The position numbers and the translations under genes are program-made. From a virus, in IMG/VR virus record IMGVR_UViG_3300034068_000566, positions 1 to 64,000 of that record: a stretch of DNA of 64,000 nt, one strand, 5' to 3'. This document shows, one piece after another, positions 1-6,837 of this stretch. The notes under the pieces were generated by a model. That model did no database searches. It was not told the DNA's origin and saw only the letters and a list, made by a program, of their open reading frames with translations. Within the stretch, counting starts at the first letter, position 1. Each line of letters starts with the position of its first letter.

Positions 1-349
1 TAATTTCATTAACAGAAATATTTGGATTTGACGCCACCATCTCTGAAAATTGGAAGGTAGTTCCATAAACATCTCTACCATATTCTTGTGAATCTAAACC
101 ACAAGTGATACCCTGTGACCACTTACCATGAGTAATTCCTGGACCGCAGTAGTCGTTAGTAGGAATGGCAATAACTTGGAAGTCATCTCCGCCATACTTA
201 TCTTGAAGCCACTGTAGGACTTCCATCTGATTAGCGTTACCGCAACCAACTGTAGTGTTTACTAATAGACCAACCTTGCCTTTAAATTGATCTAAAAAAT
301 TGGGGGCTTCTTCAGCCGATAGCAGCGGGATATCATAAATAGGTTTCAT
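1..349 (-). CDS. Glutathione peroxidase-like protein (C-terminus outside window)
   Basis: The first 116 residues are visible; the gene runs off the left edge. The N-terminal half has the thioredoxin-fold layout of glutathione peroxidases: a hydrophobic strand (GKVGLLVNTTVGCG) ending in the expected peroxidatic Cys, a helix (QMEVLQWLQDKYG), then a strand-loop (FQVIAIPTNDYCGPG) matching the family VLGFPCNQFGGQEPG segment. Such enzymes reduce peroxides in the cytoplasm. The hexamer TATAAT lies at 356-361, exactly 6 nt before the ATG, so the mRNA is probably leaderless. It is the last visible gene of a minus-strand run with a JmjC-like oxygenase and a methyltransferase. Substrate and reductant cannot be told. 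Confidence 0.72.
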   Translation of the reverse strand, partial: MKPIYDIPLLSAEEAPNFLDQFKGKVGLLVNTTVGCGNANQMEVLQWLQDKYGGDDFQVIAIPTNDYCGPGITHGKWSQGITCGLDSQEYGRDVYGTTFQFSEMVASNPNISVNEI

Positions 350-384
350 AACTACATTATACAGGCTTTTTAACTTAGCAAAGT

Positions 385-948
385 CTATTGATTAAAAAGC
401 GGGGATTTGGAAAGATCACAAGCAAATCCTATAGCAGCTCTAGGCATAGAGAAGTTAACCGCATGGTATGAATTAGCAGGAATATATACCATATCTCCTG
501 GATTTACACTATAGACCTTATCTTGACACATCCACTCTGTTGAACCTATACATTGCCAATAAAAATTATCTAAAGCATCTTTGTGGCTGGGGATATCTTT
601 TATGTTTGAAGAAAAATTAACATAAAAAGAGCTAAGACCTCCTGGAGCCTGAAGGTTTTTAACAAGAGAGCCTGCTATTTCTTCAGTTTTACCCATATGC
701 CCATGAGATGTTAGATAAAAGTAGAACGATTGCTTGATCATTACATTGCCTTTAATGACAGCATTTAATGATAGATCGTAATCATTTGGTTCGCTTGGCA
801 GATTGCTATTTTCTATTTTAGAACTTTCATCTATATAATCTATAAACTCTTGCCAAGATGGAGTATCAGTACAAAATCCTTTTAGTACAACTATTTCAGA
901 TGCTTTCTTGTGTTCTATAAGAGAACTTAGCATATCTTGAGTTATCAA
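385..948 (-). CDS. JmjC/cupin-type 2-oxoglutarate Fe(II) oxygenase
   Basis: 187 aa. The C-terminal half is a double-stranded beta-helix with a plausible iron triad: HxD at H122/D124, then a strand with NPGDMVYIPANSYH ending in H162. WQC-IGSTEW followed by PGDMVYIPA is typical of JmjC/cupin-like hydroxylases of proteins or tRNA. The start is TTG, overlapping the TGA of the upstream 31-aa gene, with AAAGGAG about 9 nt before it; the first ATG is five codons later. It differs in fold subtype from the prolyl-hydroxylase-like enzymes elsewhere in the window. Substrate unknown. Confidence 0.7.
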   Translation of the reverse strand: MITQDMLSSLIEHKKASEIVVLKGFCTDTPSWQEFIDYIDESSKIENSNLPSEPNDYDLSLNAVIKGNVMIKQSFYFYLTSHGHMGKTEEIAGSLVKNLQAPGGLSSFYVNFSSNIKDIPSHKDALDNFYWQCIGSTEWMCQDKVYSVNPGDMVYIPANSYHAVNFSMPRAAIGFACDLSKSPLFNQ

Positions 949-1040
949 TTATCCATCTCCTTTGACCATATGATAAAGCACTTATCACATTGTATTCCAT
1001 CTTTTCGCATATACCATTTATGATCACACTCTTTTGCCAT
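945..1040 (-). CDS. 31-aa zinc-knuckle-like microprotein
   Basis: MAKECDHKWYMRKDGIQCDKC... has a Cys-x-His pair near the N-terminus and a CxxC at residues 18-21, enough for one zinc site. The ATG overlaps the stop of the 38-aa gene upstream and its own TGA overlaps the TTG start of the JmjC-like gene, so it is translationally coupled on both sides. The function is unknown; short CDH...CxxC proteins are common in phage early regions. Confidence 0.55.
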   Translation of the reverse strand: MAKECDHKWYMRKDGIQCDKCFIIWSKEMDN

Positions 1041-1140
1041 AAGCACACCATATTCTACCGTCTGTCATGGTTTGATGAAGCTCCCAAAAAAGAGGATCTT
1101 TGTGGCTCATCTCACATTTTGAGCATTCGTTTTTATTCAT
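1024..1140 (-). CDS. 38-aa hypothetical protein with CxxC
   Basis: MNKNECSKCEMSHKDPLFWE... is a very small cytoplasmic protein with one CxxC motif at residues 6-9. TAAGAT lies exactly 6 nt before the ATG (1147-1152), predicting a leaderless transcript. It overlaps the next gene by 17 nt. Not recognised. Confidence 0.5.
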   Translation of the reverse strand: MNKNECSKCEMSHKDPLFWELHQTMTDGRIWCAYGKRV

Positions 1141-1149
1141 ATACTAATC

Positions 1150-1239
1150 TTACCCTATTTGTGGGTATAGAAAGAACACTCCTACTAAAGCAATAACTAA
1201 CATAAATGATAATACCGCTATAGCAATATAGTCTTTCAC
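1150..1239 (-). CDS. 29-aa single-TM microprotein
   Basis: GTG start overlapping the TGA of the 43-aa gene. The sequence KDYIAIAVLSFMLVIALVGVFFLYPQ.. is essentially one transmembrane helix with a short polar tail. One of about seven membrane microproteins in the window. Function unknown. Confidence 0.45.
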   Translation of the reverse strand: MKDYIAIAVLSFMLVIALVGVFFLYPQIG

Positions 1240-1367
1240 GCAGACAGCCCCATTCTTAGATGAGCCTTACATACACTTGACATAGAATAAACTAAGCCTA
1301 CTTTGACAAGGTCGTTATACTCTGCTGGTTTGTCGCAGTAGAAGCATTTTTCTTTTAATGTAGCCAT
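1236..1367 (-). CDS. 43-aa hypothetical protein with CxxC
   Basis: MATLKEKCFYCDKPAEYND... has a CxxC at 8-11 and a further Cys and His later (SVCKAHL), consistent with one zinc site. TACAAT lies exactly 6 nt upstream of the ATG (1374-1379), indicating a leaderless mRNA. First gene of a four-gene microprotein run leading into the JmjC-like oxygenase. Confidence 0.5.
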   Translation of the reverse strand: MATLKEKCFYCDKPAEYNDLVKVGLVYSMSSVCKAHLRMGLSA

Positions 1368-1400
1368 ACATCTATTGTAGCAGATCAAAAATATCTAGGT

Positions 1401-2075
1401 TTAAATCCCTAGATGTCCATGCCAGATGTTATAGGCCAGTGGGTCCCACTGATTTCCAAAAAGGCTAAGGTGTCTATTATCTATCCAGAAATCATCAGTA
1501 TATCCAGATCCAATAAGTGTGTACCCGTATCTGGCAAGAATTTCTCTTTGTGTCTTTTTAACTTTTTCATCAATATCTAATGCTTGGTTAGAGCTTTCTT
1601 TATTTTCTAGCACAATAGTAGAAAACCTATACCTTGATAGTGGCATATTTATCAATGATAGAAGATTTACTGTGTCTGTATCTATAGATAAATGATCTAT
1701 CTGTTTTGGAAAATTATTCTCTTCAAAGTATTTATCCCAATTAAATGTAGTGGCATCACCATGTACGCATGGGTTGGATCTATTTTTATTATACTCATCT
1801 ACATAATGTTGCTCAATTTCTATTCCAACACCTGTCCAGCCAAACTCTTTTTCAAGCATATAGGTATTATTTCCATCACGCCAGTGTGAGGAACCAACTT
1901 CAACATAGGTTCCATTTTCCTTATCGCCACAAAGCCTTAAGGCAAAGGCATTTATAAAGGTAGCATCCTCATGTTCTATATTTAAAGATGCCTGAGTAAA
2001 TGCTTTAATAGTACGAATACCCTGTTTATAGTCATCTATAGTTATTTCCTGTAACTCTGGTAGTATTGGCTTCAT
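1401..2075 (-). CDS. FkbM-like SAM-dependent methyltransferase
   Basis: 224 aa. The Rossmann motif GTYVEVGSSHW (about 55-65), the acidic end of strand 2 (TGVGIEIEQ) and FPKQIDHLSID with a following LENKE strand match FkbM-type methyltransferases, which usually O-methylate sugars or small metabolites. It is a clear paralogue of the protein at 18350-19012: both share TGVG(I/F), VDEYN, NPC and YFEENNFPKQID. In the expected SSIDTD segment this copy has SIDTDTVNLLS. TATGCT is exactly 6 nt before the ATG, so it is probably leaderless. The target could be a phage glycan or fibre decoration, but nothing in the sequence proves it. Confidence 0.72.
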   Translation of the reverse strand: MKPILPELQEITIDDYKQGIRTIKAFTQASLNIEHEDATFINAFALRLCGDKENGTYVEVGSSHWRDGNNTYMLEKEFGWTGVGIEIEQHYVDEYNKNRSNPCVHGDATTFNWDKYFEENNFPKQIDHLSIDTDTVNLLSLINMPLSRYRFSTIVLENKESSNQALDIDEKVKKTQREILARYGYTLIGSGYTDDFWIDNRHLSLFGNQWDPLAYNIWHGHLGI

Positions 2076-2092
2076 ATTACAAGCATACCATG

Positions 2093-2200
2093 CTAAAGTT
2101 TTATACCTTTGTTGTCTTTTAAGTTCGGCGCAAAATAGAGGTTAATAAACCTTCCCATGCCCTAAAAGGGCACTATCGGTTAGTATCCAGCGGTTTTCAT
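2093..2200 (-). ncRNA. Candidate structured transcript (or leader with tiny ORFs)
   Basis: A strong promoter at 2207-2235 fires into about 108 nt containing two small hairpins (GCCC-TTTTA-GGGC at 2159-2171 and AGGTT-TATT-AACCT near 2138-2151) and no normal gene. Two tiny reading frames are present: MKTAGY (2180-2200, ATG 6 nt from the -10) and a 21-codon frame at 2093-2158 (MGRFINLYFAPN..). It ends where the leaderless FkbM gene's own promoter begins. It may be a regulatory RNA, a leader peptide region, or both. Confidence 0.35.
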
Positions 2201-2206
2201 ATATAT

Positions 2207-2235
2207 ATTATCTCAGAAATTGCGGGGGATGTCAA
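2207..2235 (-). promoter_or_regulatory. Sigma70-type promoter TTGACA-N17-GATAAT
   Basis: -35 TTGACA (2230-2235), perfect 17-nt spacer, -10 GATAAT (2207-2212). Predicted start is near 2200, in front of the structured region. It is one of the best consensus promoters in the window. Confidence 0.7.
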
Positions 2236-2252
2236 GAAAGACCCAAATATCC

Positions 2253-2402
2253 CTATGGTAATTCCTTAAAGAAGTCTATACCTATATACCACTTAAAGAG
2301 ATATAGCCCAATCTCCCATTGACGTTTGATAGGGTATCCCCAGTTAGCAAGATAGATACCGATAGCGTAGTTAGAAGTCATCTTGCCATAGTGTAGCTTC
2401 AT
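2253..2402 (-). CDS. 49-aa hypothetical protein
   Basis: MKLHYGKMTSNYAIGIYLAN... is rich in aromatic residues (several W, Y, F) with no clear motif; residues 30-45 (WEIGLYLFKWYIGIDFF) could form an amphipathic or membrane-associated helix. Its ATG overlaps the TGA of the 47-aa gene upstream (ATGA), so the two are co-translated. Not recognised. Confidence 0.5.
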   Translation of the reverse strand: MKLHYGKMTSNYAIGIYLANWGYPIKRQWEIGLYLFKWYIGIDFFKELP

Positions 2403-2542
2403 GTTAGACGAATGACCTTCGTAATGTTCATATTAGGTTCTTCTCTTAATGCCATAGCTCTGGCTTCTTCTTCGTTATCGGCAAAGACCTCAAGATCAAA
2501 TGCTCTGGCATATTCTAGTAGTGAGATTTTATATATGTTCAT
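2399..2542 (-). CDS. 47-aa hypothetical protein
   Basis: MNIYKISLLEYARAFDLEVF.. followed by ADNEEEARAMA, a strand-helix pattern also seen in the 47-aa and 55-aa pair at 11038-11352. TATACT is 6 nt before the ATG with TTGACA further upstream, indicating a good leaderless promoter. Function unknown. Confidence 0.55.
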   Translation of the reverse strand: MNIYKISLLEYARAFDLEVFADNEEEARAMALREEPNMNITKVIRLT

Positions 2543-2609
2543 ACTTTAAGTATAGCGGAGATAGGATGGTTTGTCAATATAGGTTCCGTGCAAAAAGTTA
2601 TCCACAGGT

Positions 2610-2798
2610 TTAGACATAATCTGGATGATCTAATGGAGTAGGTGCTGTGATAAGACATTTACATTCCATGCACTGAGCATCATCTAACAAGTACCCAGAA
2701 ATCTCATAGGTCTCATGATCAAATTGGACTGTTACCCTTAATAATGTAGATCCACAACAAGGACAAACAGGTGTTGGGATACCTCTGAGATTTACCAT
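2610..2798 (-). CDS. Zinc-ribbon small protein, 62 aa
   Basis: Contains VCPCCGSTLLR (Cys 12, 14, 15) and DAQCMECKC (Cys 43, 46, 48), a four-Cys zinc ribbon with extra cysteines. TATTAT lies exactly 6 nt before the ATG (2805-2810): leaderless. It directly borders the candidate origin. Function unknown; a nucleic-acid-binding role is possible. Confidence 0.6.
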   Translation of the reverse strand: MVNLRGIPTPVCPCCGSTLLRVTVQFDHETYEISGYLLDDAQCMECKCLITAPTPLDHPDYV

Positions 2799-2910
2799 AT
2801 ATCTATAATATCAGAGAGTTATCCACATGTCAATAGGGTGGTTTGGTATAGTTATCCACAGGTTTATCCACAGAAATATGTTACTGATTATATTATTAGA
2901 CAAGGTTTAA

Positions 2911-2940
2911 GTGGAGCAAAGTGGAGGATAGTGGAGTATA
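2911..2940 (+). repeat. Three tandem 10-bp repeats GTGGAGNANA
   Basis: GTGGAGCAAA, GTGGAGGATA and GTGGAGTATA follow one another without gaps. One repeat per helical turn suggests an iteron-like protein-binding array beside the DnaA-box-like sites. Confidence 0.7.
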
Positions 2941-3250
2941 GAACATTTTTAAGAGGGGCGTCGTAATGTACCAAACCCCATAGCCCCATATCAAACACTT
3001 ATACCACATATCCCCAAACATGTCAAACCTTATATCCCCATAGCTCGATAGCGCATTATATACCAAACATTAGTGTTTGTCAAGTATATTTTGTACCAAA
3101 ATAGTATGACAATTTCCTGTGAATTTGGATCAATATCGTAATATAAATATATAAATGTTTTATAAAATTAAATAAAATAAAAGAAAGTTATTGTTTTATA
3201 TATAGTGTTTTATATAGGGGTGTTTGGGTATCAGATGGTGTTCTTTATCC

Positions 3251-3625
3251 CCTGGATTATTTGGCGGGGATCGTAATGTCTGACAGGATAAGAAAACACG
3301 CTGAGGCGGGGGACCTAAAGAAGTATAGATACTATAAGTAAAGAAACTGTCATAGTAATAAACCCTATAGCTATAAAGATAGAAACACAGTCTGGTTTTT
3401 TATCATTTGGTTCTTCATGGTCTTGATGCTTAGACAAACCATTATTAATAAAGCATGGTCCACCATATTTAGAGAAATAATTTCTACCCATAAAACCATT
3501 ATACATCTATTTGACAAACAAGGTTTGATATGCTAGAATCCTGGCGATTTTTTAGAGAGGTTCGTAATACCTTGGTTTGGAAAATGTTACTCGAAAACCT
3601 GGGCTATTTTTTAAGAGTTCGTAAT
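3251..3625 (+). repeat. Three copies of bipartite motif CCTGG-N16-18-CGTAAT
   Basis: CCTGG at 3251, 3540 and 3598 is followed by CGTAAT at 3272, 3563 and 3620, a start-to-start distance of 21-23 bases. The last two copies share TTTTTTA-AGAG between the boxes. The spacing resembles a promoter, but no plus-strand gene follows. Copies also occur at 7113-7140 and, with CGTAAA, at 13201-13227. Confidence 0.5.
3315..3491 (-). CDS. 58-aa C-terminal-TM membrane microprotein
   Basis: MGRNYFSKYGGPCFINNGLS.. is a polar N-terminal half followed by a C-terminal hydrophobic segment (VSIFIAIGFITMTVSLLIVS). I start it at 3491 rather than the upstream in-frame ATG because TATAAT at 3498-3503 lies exactly 6 nt before this ATG, as in the other leaderless genes here. 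Function unknown. Confidence 0.5.
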   Translation of the reverse strand: MGRNYFSKYGGPCFINNGLSKHQDHEEPNDKKPDCVSIFIAIGFITMTVSLLIVSILL

Positions 3626-3657
3626 AGATTGTTTTCAAAAATAAATTTCGAAAATCC

Positions 3658-3951
3658 CTATTCGGGATCGTCTAGCTTTTTCTCATAGGCAATGTCTAAT
3701 AAGGCTGTTAGATTGTCAACGCCTTCTAACTCTTCATCTGTTATATTCATTGCGGCAAGGAACAGGTCAAAGGTTTCCTCAATATACTTTTCAGACAAGG
3801 GTGTAGGAGTAACCAATTCATTAGCAATAAGATATGCCATAGGCAAGCCCAGGTCGTTATACTCCATGAACATGCTCATCTCTTCATCATCCCTGAAATC
3901 AATCCAAAGCTGGCCAAGGATAGCGCATTGATCCTCAAACTCTATATTCAT
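3658..3951 (-). CDS. Hypothetical acidic protein, 97 aa
   Basis: Acidic, mostly helical protein (MNIEFEDQCAILGQLWIDFR...) with no recognised motif. Its ATG overlaps the stop of the 95-aa gene upstream by 4 nt, so the two are probably co-translated. Last gene of a four-gene operon-like series starting at 4709. Confidence 0.6.
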   Translation of the reverse strand: MNIEFEDQCAILGQLWIDFRDDEEMSMFMEYNDLGLPMAYLIANELVTPTPLSEKYIEETFDLFLAAMNITDEELEGVDNLTALLDIAYEKKLDDPE

Positions 3952-4235
3952 TCTGCTACTTCCTGTATCTTGAAAAACGCTTCAATGTTTTCATATTCAT
4001 CTCTAGGATCAAGGTCACGCATTTCACAGAACACATTCCAAACATAGTCAATAATTTCTTGAGAGTTCTTAGTAGGCTTAGCCCAATCAACAGCAATCAT
4101 TTTACATAGTTCAAGGACATCTTCATATTGCTGAAAGAACTCAGGTGGTAAGTAAGCACTATCAATCTCTAAGTTGTGTTCCCATAAGAAGGCTAGGACT
4201 TGTACCTTGCCTATTTTTTTAGTCTTCCCAATCAT
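3948..4235 (-). CDS. Hypothetical protein, 95 aa
   Basis: Basic N-terminus (MIGKTKKIGK) then an acidic helical body with W and F residues. GGAGAAATC precedes the ATG. It overlaps the 3' end of the 85-aa gene by 17 nt. Not recognised. Confidence 0.6.
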   Translation of the reverse strand: MIGKTKKIGKVQVLAFLWEHNLEIDSAYLPPEFFQQYEDVLELCKMIAVDWAKPTKNSQEIIDYVWNVFCEMRDLDPRDEYENIEAFFKIQEVAE

Positions 4236-4476
4236 GATTTCTCCAGTCCCTGTAATCGTGGTGCATTCGTGGTTCGTTAATTATCTTTTCTCGTTCTGCT
4301 TGGGCACTCTCTAATACTACCATAACTCTACTAAAAGTTAAAGTAGGTAAGACTCGTGCTACCATTTTTCCTACCTGCTCTAAGTCAAGATTGAGGTCGC
4401 TGACAATGATATTTAATTTTTGTGCTATCTTCTCTTCACTTGTCGTACCGCTAGAATTGCGTATAGAAAATGTCAT
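4219..4476 (-). CDS. Hypothetical protein, 85 aa
   Basis: Helical protein with a conserved-looking LNLDLEQVGKMVARVLPTL segment and a C-terminal His/Trp/Asp-rich tail (HHDYRDWRNHDWED). Start supported by GAGAGAGGGG upstream. Function unknown. Confidence 0.6.
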   Translation of the reverse strand: MTFSIRNSSGTTSEEKIAQKLNIIVSDLNLDLEQVGKMVARVLPTLTFSRVMVVLESAQAEREKIINEPRMHHDYRDWRNHDWED

Positions 4477-4510
4477 GTTTCCCCTCTCTCTCTATTGTAC
4501 CGCAAAAAGG

Positions 4511-4537
4511 AAAGAAGGGCAAGCCCCACGCCTGCCC
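4511..4537 (-). terminator. Rho-independent terminator
   Basis: Read on the minus strand, GGGCA ... TGCCC (stem arms 4533-4537 and 4517-4521, GC-rich loop) is followed by TTCTTTCCTTTTT. It lies just after the stop of the 52-aa gene and before the 85-aa gene. Confidence 0.6.
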
Positions 4538-4550
4538 CCCTTGTCCTATG

Positions 4551-4709
4551 CTAGCGAGAGGTGACCCGTTCCCCTTGCTTGAGAGCGCTAAGACTGGTAT
4601 TGTCAACAAACTTACCATTCTTGCGAAGTACAATACGTTGAGACTTACCGTAACGGGTATCCCATGTTTCCAGGTACGGGACGGTCTTTGCTTTTGCTTT
4701 CTTGGCCAT
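4551..4709 (-). CDS. Small basic protein, 52 aa
   Basis: MAKKAKAKTVPYLETWDTRY.. is strongly basic with RIVLRKNGKFVDNTSLS, a likely small beta-strand nucleic-acid-binding protein. AAGGAGAAACAC gives a good ribosome-binding site. A terminator follows it immediately. Specific function unknown. Confidence 0.6.
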   Translation of the reverse strand: MAKKAKAKTVPYLETWDTRYGKSQRIVLRKNGKFVDNTSLSALKQGERVTSR

Positions 4710-4719
4710 GTGTTTCTCC

Positions 4720-5076
4720 TTAGTTAGTTAGTGATAGATGTGGTGCGTATGCATTAATAAATGCGTTAAATTCAACAGGGTGACTATCGGTAACAGTATT
4801 ATTAGTAAAGTCAACAACAATGCTTTGTTCGCCTAGGTCCCACGACTCATTGTTAATAGCATAGATACCAAAACCGTGCTCCTCTAGTAGGCTGTGTTGA
4901 ATAAGATAACTAATCATCATGCGGGTGGCATATGAAGAGTCTGACCAACGGACACGAGCATGTGTCAGCGCAGCAGCAATGTCAGGTTGCCAATCTGTTT
5001 GGCCCCAATGACTATAGAGTACTACACTGGGCCCTGACTCTGAGTCTTTAAATATAAAATTAATTCTTGCTCCCAT
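4720..5076 (-). CDS. Hypothetical protein, 118 aa
   Basis: MGARINFIFKDSESGPSVVL... looks like a mixed alpha/beta single domain; the segments VVLYSHWGQTDW and IAAALTHAR are notable. Ribosome-binding site GAAGGTGG is 8-9 nt upstream of the ATG. Phages of high-GC Actinobacteria carry similar small proteins starting MGARINF, but I cannot assign a function. Confidence 0.65.
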   Translation of the reverse strand: MGARINFIFKDSESGPSVVLYSHWGQTDWQPDIAAALTHARVRWSDSSYATRMMISYLIQHSLLEEHGFGIYAINNESWDLGEQSIVVDFTNNTVTDSHPVEFNAFINAYAPHLSLTN

Positions 5077-5273
5077 TATTGTCCACCTTCTTCGTCATAA
5101 CATCCGCAACATTCAACGCAGATCTGTTCATCATCCTTGTAGCAGTTAGGGCACATGTACTCTGACATATTCATCTCAGGGTCCTTGCACCATTCACATA
5201 TGGCAACGCATAGTTCATCAAAAGTGTATTCAGATAAACGCTTATCTAGTCTGTTAGTCTGTATCGTCATCAT
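5076..5273 (-). CDS. Cysteine-rich zinc-binding protein, 65 aa
   Basis: Ten cysteines in pairs: CVAICEWC, MCPNCYKD, ICVECCGC. This fits a two-zinc ribbon or rubredoxin-like fold. The start is uncertain: an ATG-ATG at 5273/5270 is chosen, although the frame stays open to a GTG at 5297; neither has a strong ribosome-binding site. It overlaps the 99-aa gene upstream and abuts the 118-aa gene downstream. Confidence 0.55.
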   Translation of the reverse strand: MMTIQTNRLDKRLSEYTFDELCVAICEWCKDPEMNMSEYMCPNCYKDDEQICVECCGCYDEEGGQ

Positions 5274-5553
5274 CGCTTGGGTCTGAGATGTATCCACGGT
5301 TGGCCATCCACTCTAATACATCTTCTTGGTGTTGTTCGGCACCGTATTCTAATGAGAAGCCTGCTCCATTGCTAACGGCGTCACATAAGTATAGCCACAT
5401 GTCATCCTTACTTACTGTGGCCTTCCATTCAGGGTCATCTAAAATATTATTAATAGTGCTCCATGTCCACAGCCACACTAGTGATAGGCCAAGGTCGGTT
5501 GAGTCTAGAATATCTAGACATTGGTTTAGTTTATCTTTATCATCGGGTTTCAT
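5254..5553 (-). CDS. Hypothetical acidic protein, 99 aa
   Basis: Helical protein with a Trp-rich middle (LSLVWLWTWSTINNIL) and a DDDDTD acidic end. TAAAAT (5560-5565) lies exactly 6 nt before the ATG, predicting a leaderless transcript starting inside the end of the preceding gene. Function unknown. Confidence 0.6.
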   Translation of the reverse strand: MKPDDKDKLNQCLDILDSTDLGLSLVWLWTWSTINNILDDPEWKATVSKDDMWLYLCDAVSNGAGFSLEYGAEQHQEDVLEWMANRGYISDPSDDDDTD

Positions 5554-5562
5554 ATTACTATT

Positions 5563-5904
5563 TTACTCCTCTTCCTCATCCTCGTCAAGTTCATCCTCAT
5601 AACGTTGGATAACTTCAACTTGAACATCTGTACCCTCTATCCAAGGCCTCTCAGTAATAAAATATCCAATACGATTAACAAAACTATAGCCAGCCCAGAT
5701 ATAGGTGCCTCCATCATCACCATCACCATAAGTCCAAACAATGTAATCATCTGCCTCCTGTATGAATTTGAGTTCGTCGCCATATGTTTCAAACATATAG
5801 CCATACTCTCCATCGCTAAATGAAGCATTAGTGTCTATATGATTAGGGATTGGTTTGTAGGTATCAAACCATTTGTCATAGTCCATTTCAATAAAATTAT
5901 TCAT
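5563..5904 (-). CDS. Hypothetical acidic protein, 113 aa
   Basis: MNNFIEMDYDKWFDTYKPIP... followed by a beta-rich middle (DDYIVWTYGDGDDGGTYIWAG) and a poly-acidic end (EDELDEDEEEE). Start at 5904 is chosen because GAAAGGA precedes it. The GDGDDGGTYIW pattern is common in phage-encoded small proteins of unknown function. Confidence 0.6.
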   Translation of the reverse strand: MNNFIEMDYDKWFDTYKPIPNHIDTNASFSDGEYGYMFETYGDELKFIQEADDYIVWTYGDGDDGGTYIWAGYSFVNRIGYFITERPWIEGTDVQVEVIQRYEDELDEDEEEE

Positions 5905-6139
5905 GTGGGGTCCTTTCAAGGTTAGTACGGTCTATACTTAAATTATACGTCAAGCAGTAGGCATTTGTCAAGGCCTCCATATATCCCTGCAAAAATCTGT
6001 CATCGTTATCTTCCATAGCTTCTTGACAGTCCAGCATTTCTACCTTAAGCCAGCCATGCATTAAATCAATTAGCGGTATAGAGACATCCTCTAAGGCTTT
6101 CGTTAAATGGTCGGGGATAAAAGGATACTTATCACTCAT
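5897..6139 (-). CDS. Hypothetical protein, 80 aa
   Basis: Helical, acidic protein (MSDKYPFIPDHLTKALEDVS..) with no recognised motif. A TTGACA-N18-TATAAT pair inside its 3' half could serve the next gene. It overlaps neighbours on both ends by 8 nt. Confidence 0.55.
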   Translation of the reverse strand: MSDKYPFIPDHLTKALEDVSIPLIDLMHGWLKVEMLDCQEAMEDNDDRFLQGYMEALTNAYCLTYNLSIDRTNLERTPHE

Positions 6140-6308
6140 TTATAATCCCCAATAGGTGATCACAGGTATCAATTGCTCCCATGTAAAATGAATCTGATTC
6201 AAAGTACTCATCATCGGGAATCTCAATACCCTCTTGTGCGTCTGCCATATCTTGTTCTAAAGAAATCCTGTGAATATTTATATACTCTCTTAATGTATTT
6301 AGGTCCAT
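6132..6308 (-). CDS. Hypothetical acidic protein, 58 aa
   Basis: MDLNTLREYINIHRISLEQD... helical, acidic; the pattern of an N-terminal helix, then EIPDDEYFESDSFYMGAID.. and a short C-terminal helix resembles the 80-aa protein downstream. TATAAT is exactly 6 nt before the ATG (6315-6320), and a perfect Crp-like palindrome is centred about 53 bp upstream. Confidence 0.6.
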   Translation of the reverse strand: MDLNTLREYINIHRISLEQDMADAQEGIEIPDDEYFESDSFYMGAIDTCDHLLGIINE

Positions 6309-6311
6309 ATA

Positions 6312-6554
6312 TTAATTATAGGGGTTTGAGTTGATTTTTACAAGCGGTGTGGGTGTGATACTGGTCACATCACTATGGGATGAGGCAAAGATTGTGCCTG
6401 GAAGTTTATGTGTACTTAATTTAACAATGGCCTGGTGAGGGCACGGACAAATCGGGGTAGCAATATATTCATCTTTCCAATAAGTAGTAAACTCCATAAG
6501 AGTATCACACTCAGTACAAAGAAACTCATGCTTAGTCCAGTGGTTTGAAAACAT
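6312..6554 (-). CDS. Zinc-ribbon-like protein, 80 aa
   Basis: HEFLCTECDTLMEF and ATPICPCPHQ supply CxxC and CxCxH zinc ligands in a short ribbon; the C-terminal third is low-complexity. Its start overlaps the TAA of the 41-aa gene. The 3' end contains a Crp-like palindrome (6354-6369). Confidence 0.55.
   Translation of the reverse strand: MFSNHWTKHEFLCTECDTLMEFTTYWKDEYIATPICPCPHQAIVKLSTHKLPGTIFASSHSDVTSITPTPLVKINSNPYN
6354..6369. promoter_or_regulatory. Crp-like palindrome TGTGA-N6-TCACA (perfect)
   Basis: TGTGA-TACTGG-TCACA inside the end of the 80-aa gene, about 53 bp upstream of the predicted leaderless start of the 58-aa gene. Confidence 0.5.
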
Positions 6555-6679
6555 TAGTCATCCTCATCTTCATCTAAGAAATCATTATAGGAACCAAAGG
6601 TAGGCGTAGCCCAGTCAGGAGCATCAATACCCCAATTATCGGGGGAGTAAACAACATCTCTTGTACCGTCAGGATTCAT
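6554..6679 (-). CDS. 41-aa hypothetical protein
   Basis: MNPDGTRDVVYSPDNWGIDA... with an acidic DEDEDD end; no motif recognised. It is stop-start coupled (TAATG) with both neighbours. Confidence 0.5.
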   Translation of the reverse strand: MNPDGTRDVVYSPDNWGIDAPDWATPTFGSYNDFLDEDEDD

Positions 6680-6837
6680 TAGTCAAAGTATCCTTCTGCC
6701 CATAGGCCTTGTAAGAATTCGTGAGCGGTAACTAAATAATTATGAATAGCAGGATTCTCATCAGCATTAATTAACAGATCAGCAGAGCCAACCCCATAAA
6801 TCATATTATCTAAATCTTCTTTAGTATAGCCCATCAT
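6679..6837 (-). CDS. 52-aa hypothetical protein
   Basis: MMGYTKEDLDNMIYGVGSAD..; helical with HEFLQGLWAEGYFD at the end. A tandem ATG-ATG overlaps the TGA of the gene upstream, so translation is coupled. Unknown function. Confidence 0.55.
   Translation of the reverse strand: MMGYTKEDLDNMIYGVGSADLLINADENPAIHNYLVTAHEFLQGLWAEGYFD

Larger units (their letters stand above)
2598..3230. other. Candidate replication origin
   Basis: Four TTATCCACA nonamers, identical to the DnaA-box consensus, lie at 2598-2606, 2819-2827, 2852-2860 and 2864-2872. They are followed by three in-register 10-mers (2911-2940) and a very AT-rich stretch at 3136-3226, a plausible unwinding element. CAAACA-TTAG-TGTTTG near 3063-3078 is a perfect inverted repeat, and CATATCCCC/AAAC words recur between 2970 and 3050. 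Apart from the zinc-ribbon gene, 2799-3314 holds no convincing gene. Function inferred from layout only. Confidence 0.45.

Noticed and set aside
990-1196. Plus-strand open frame of 68 codons
   Set aside because: It overlaps the well-supported coupled minus-strand microproteins and has no ribosome-binding site or promoter.
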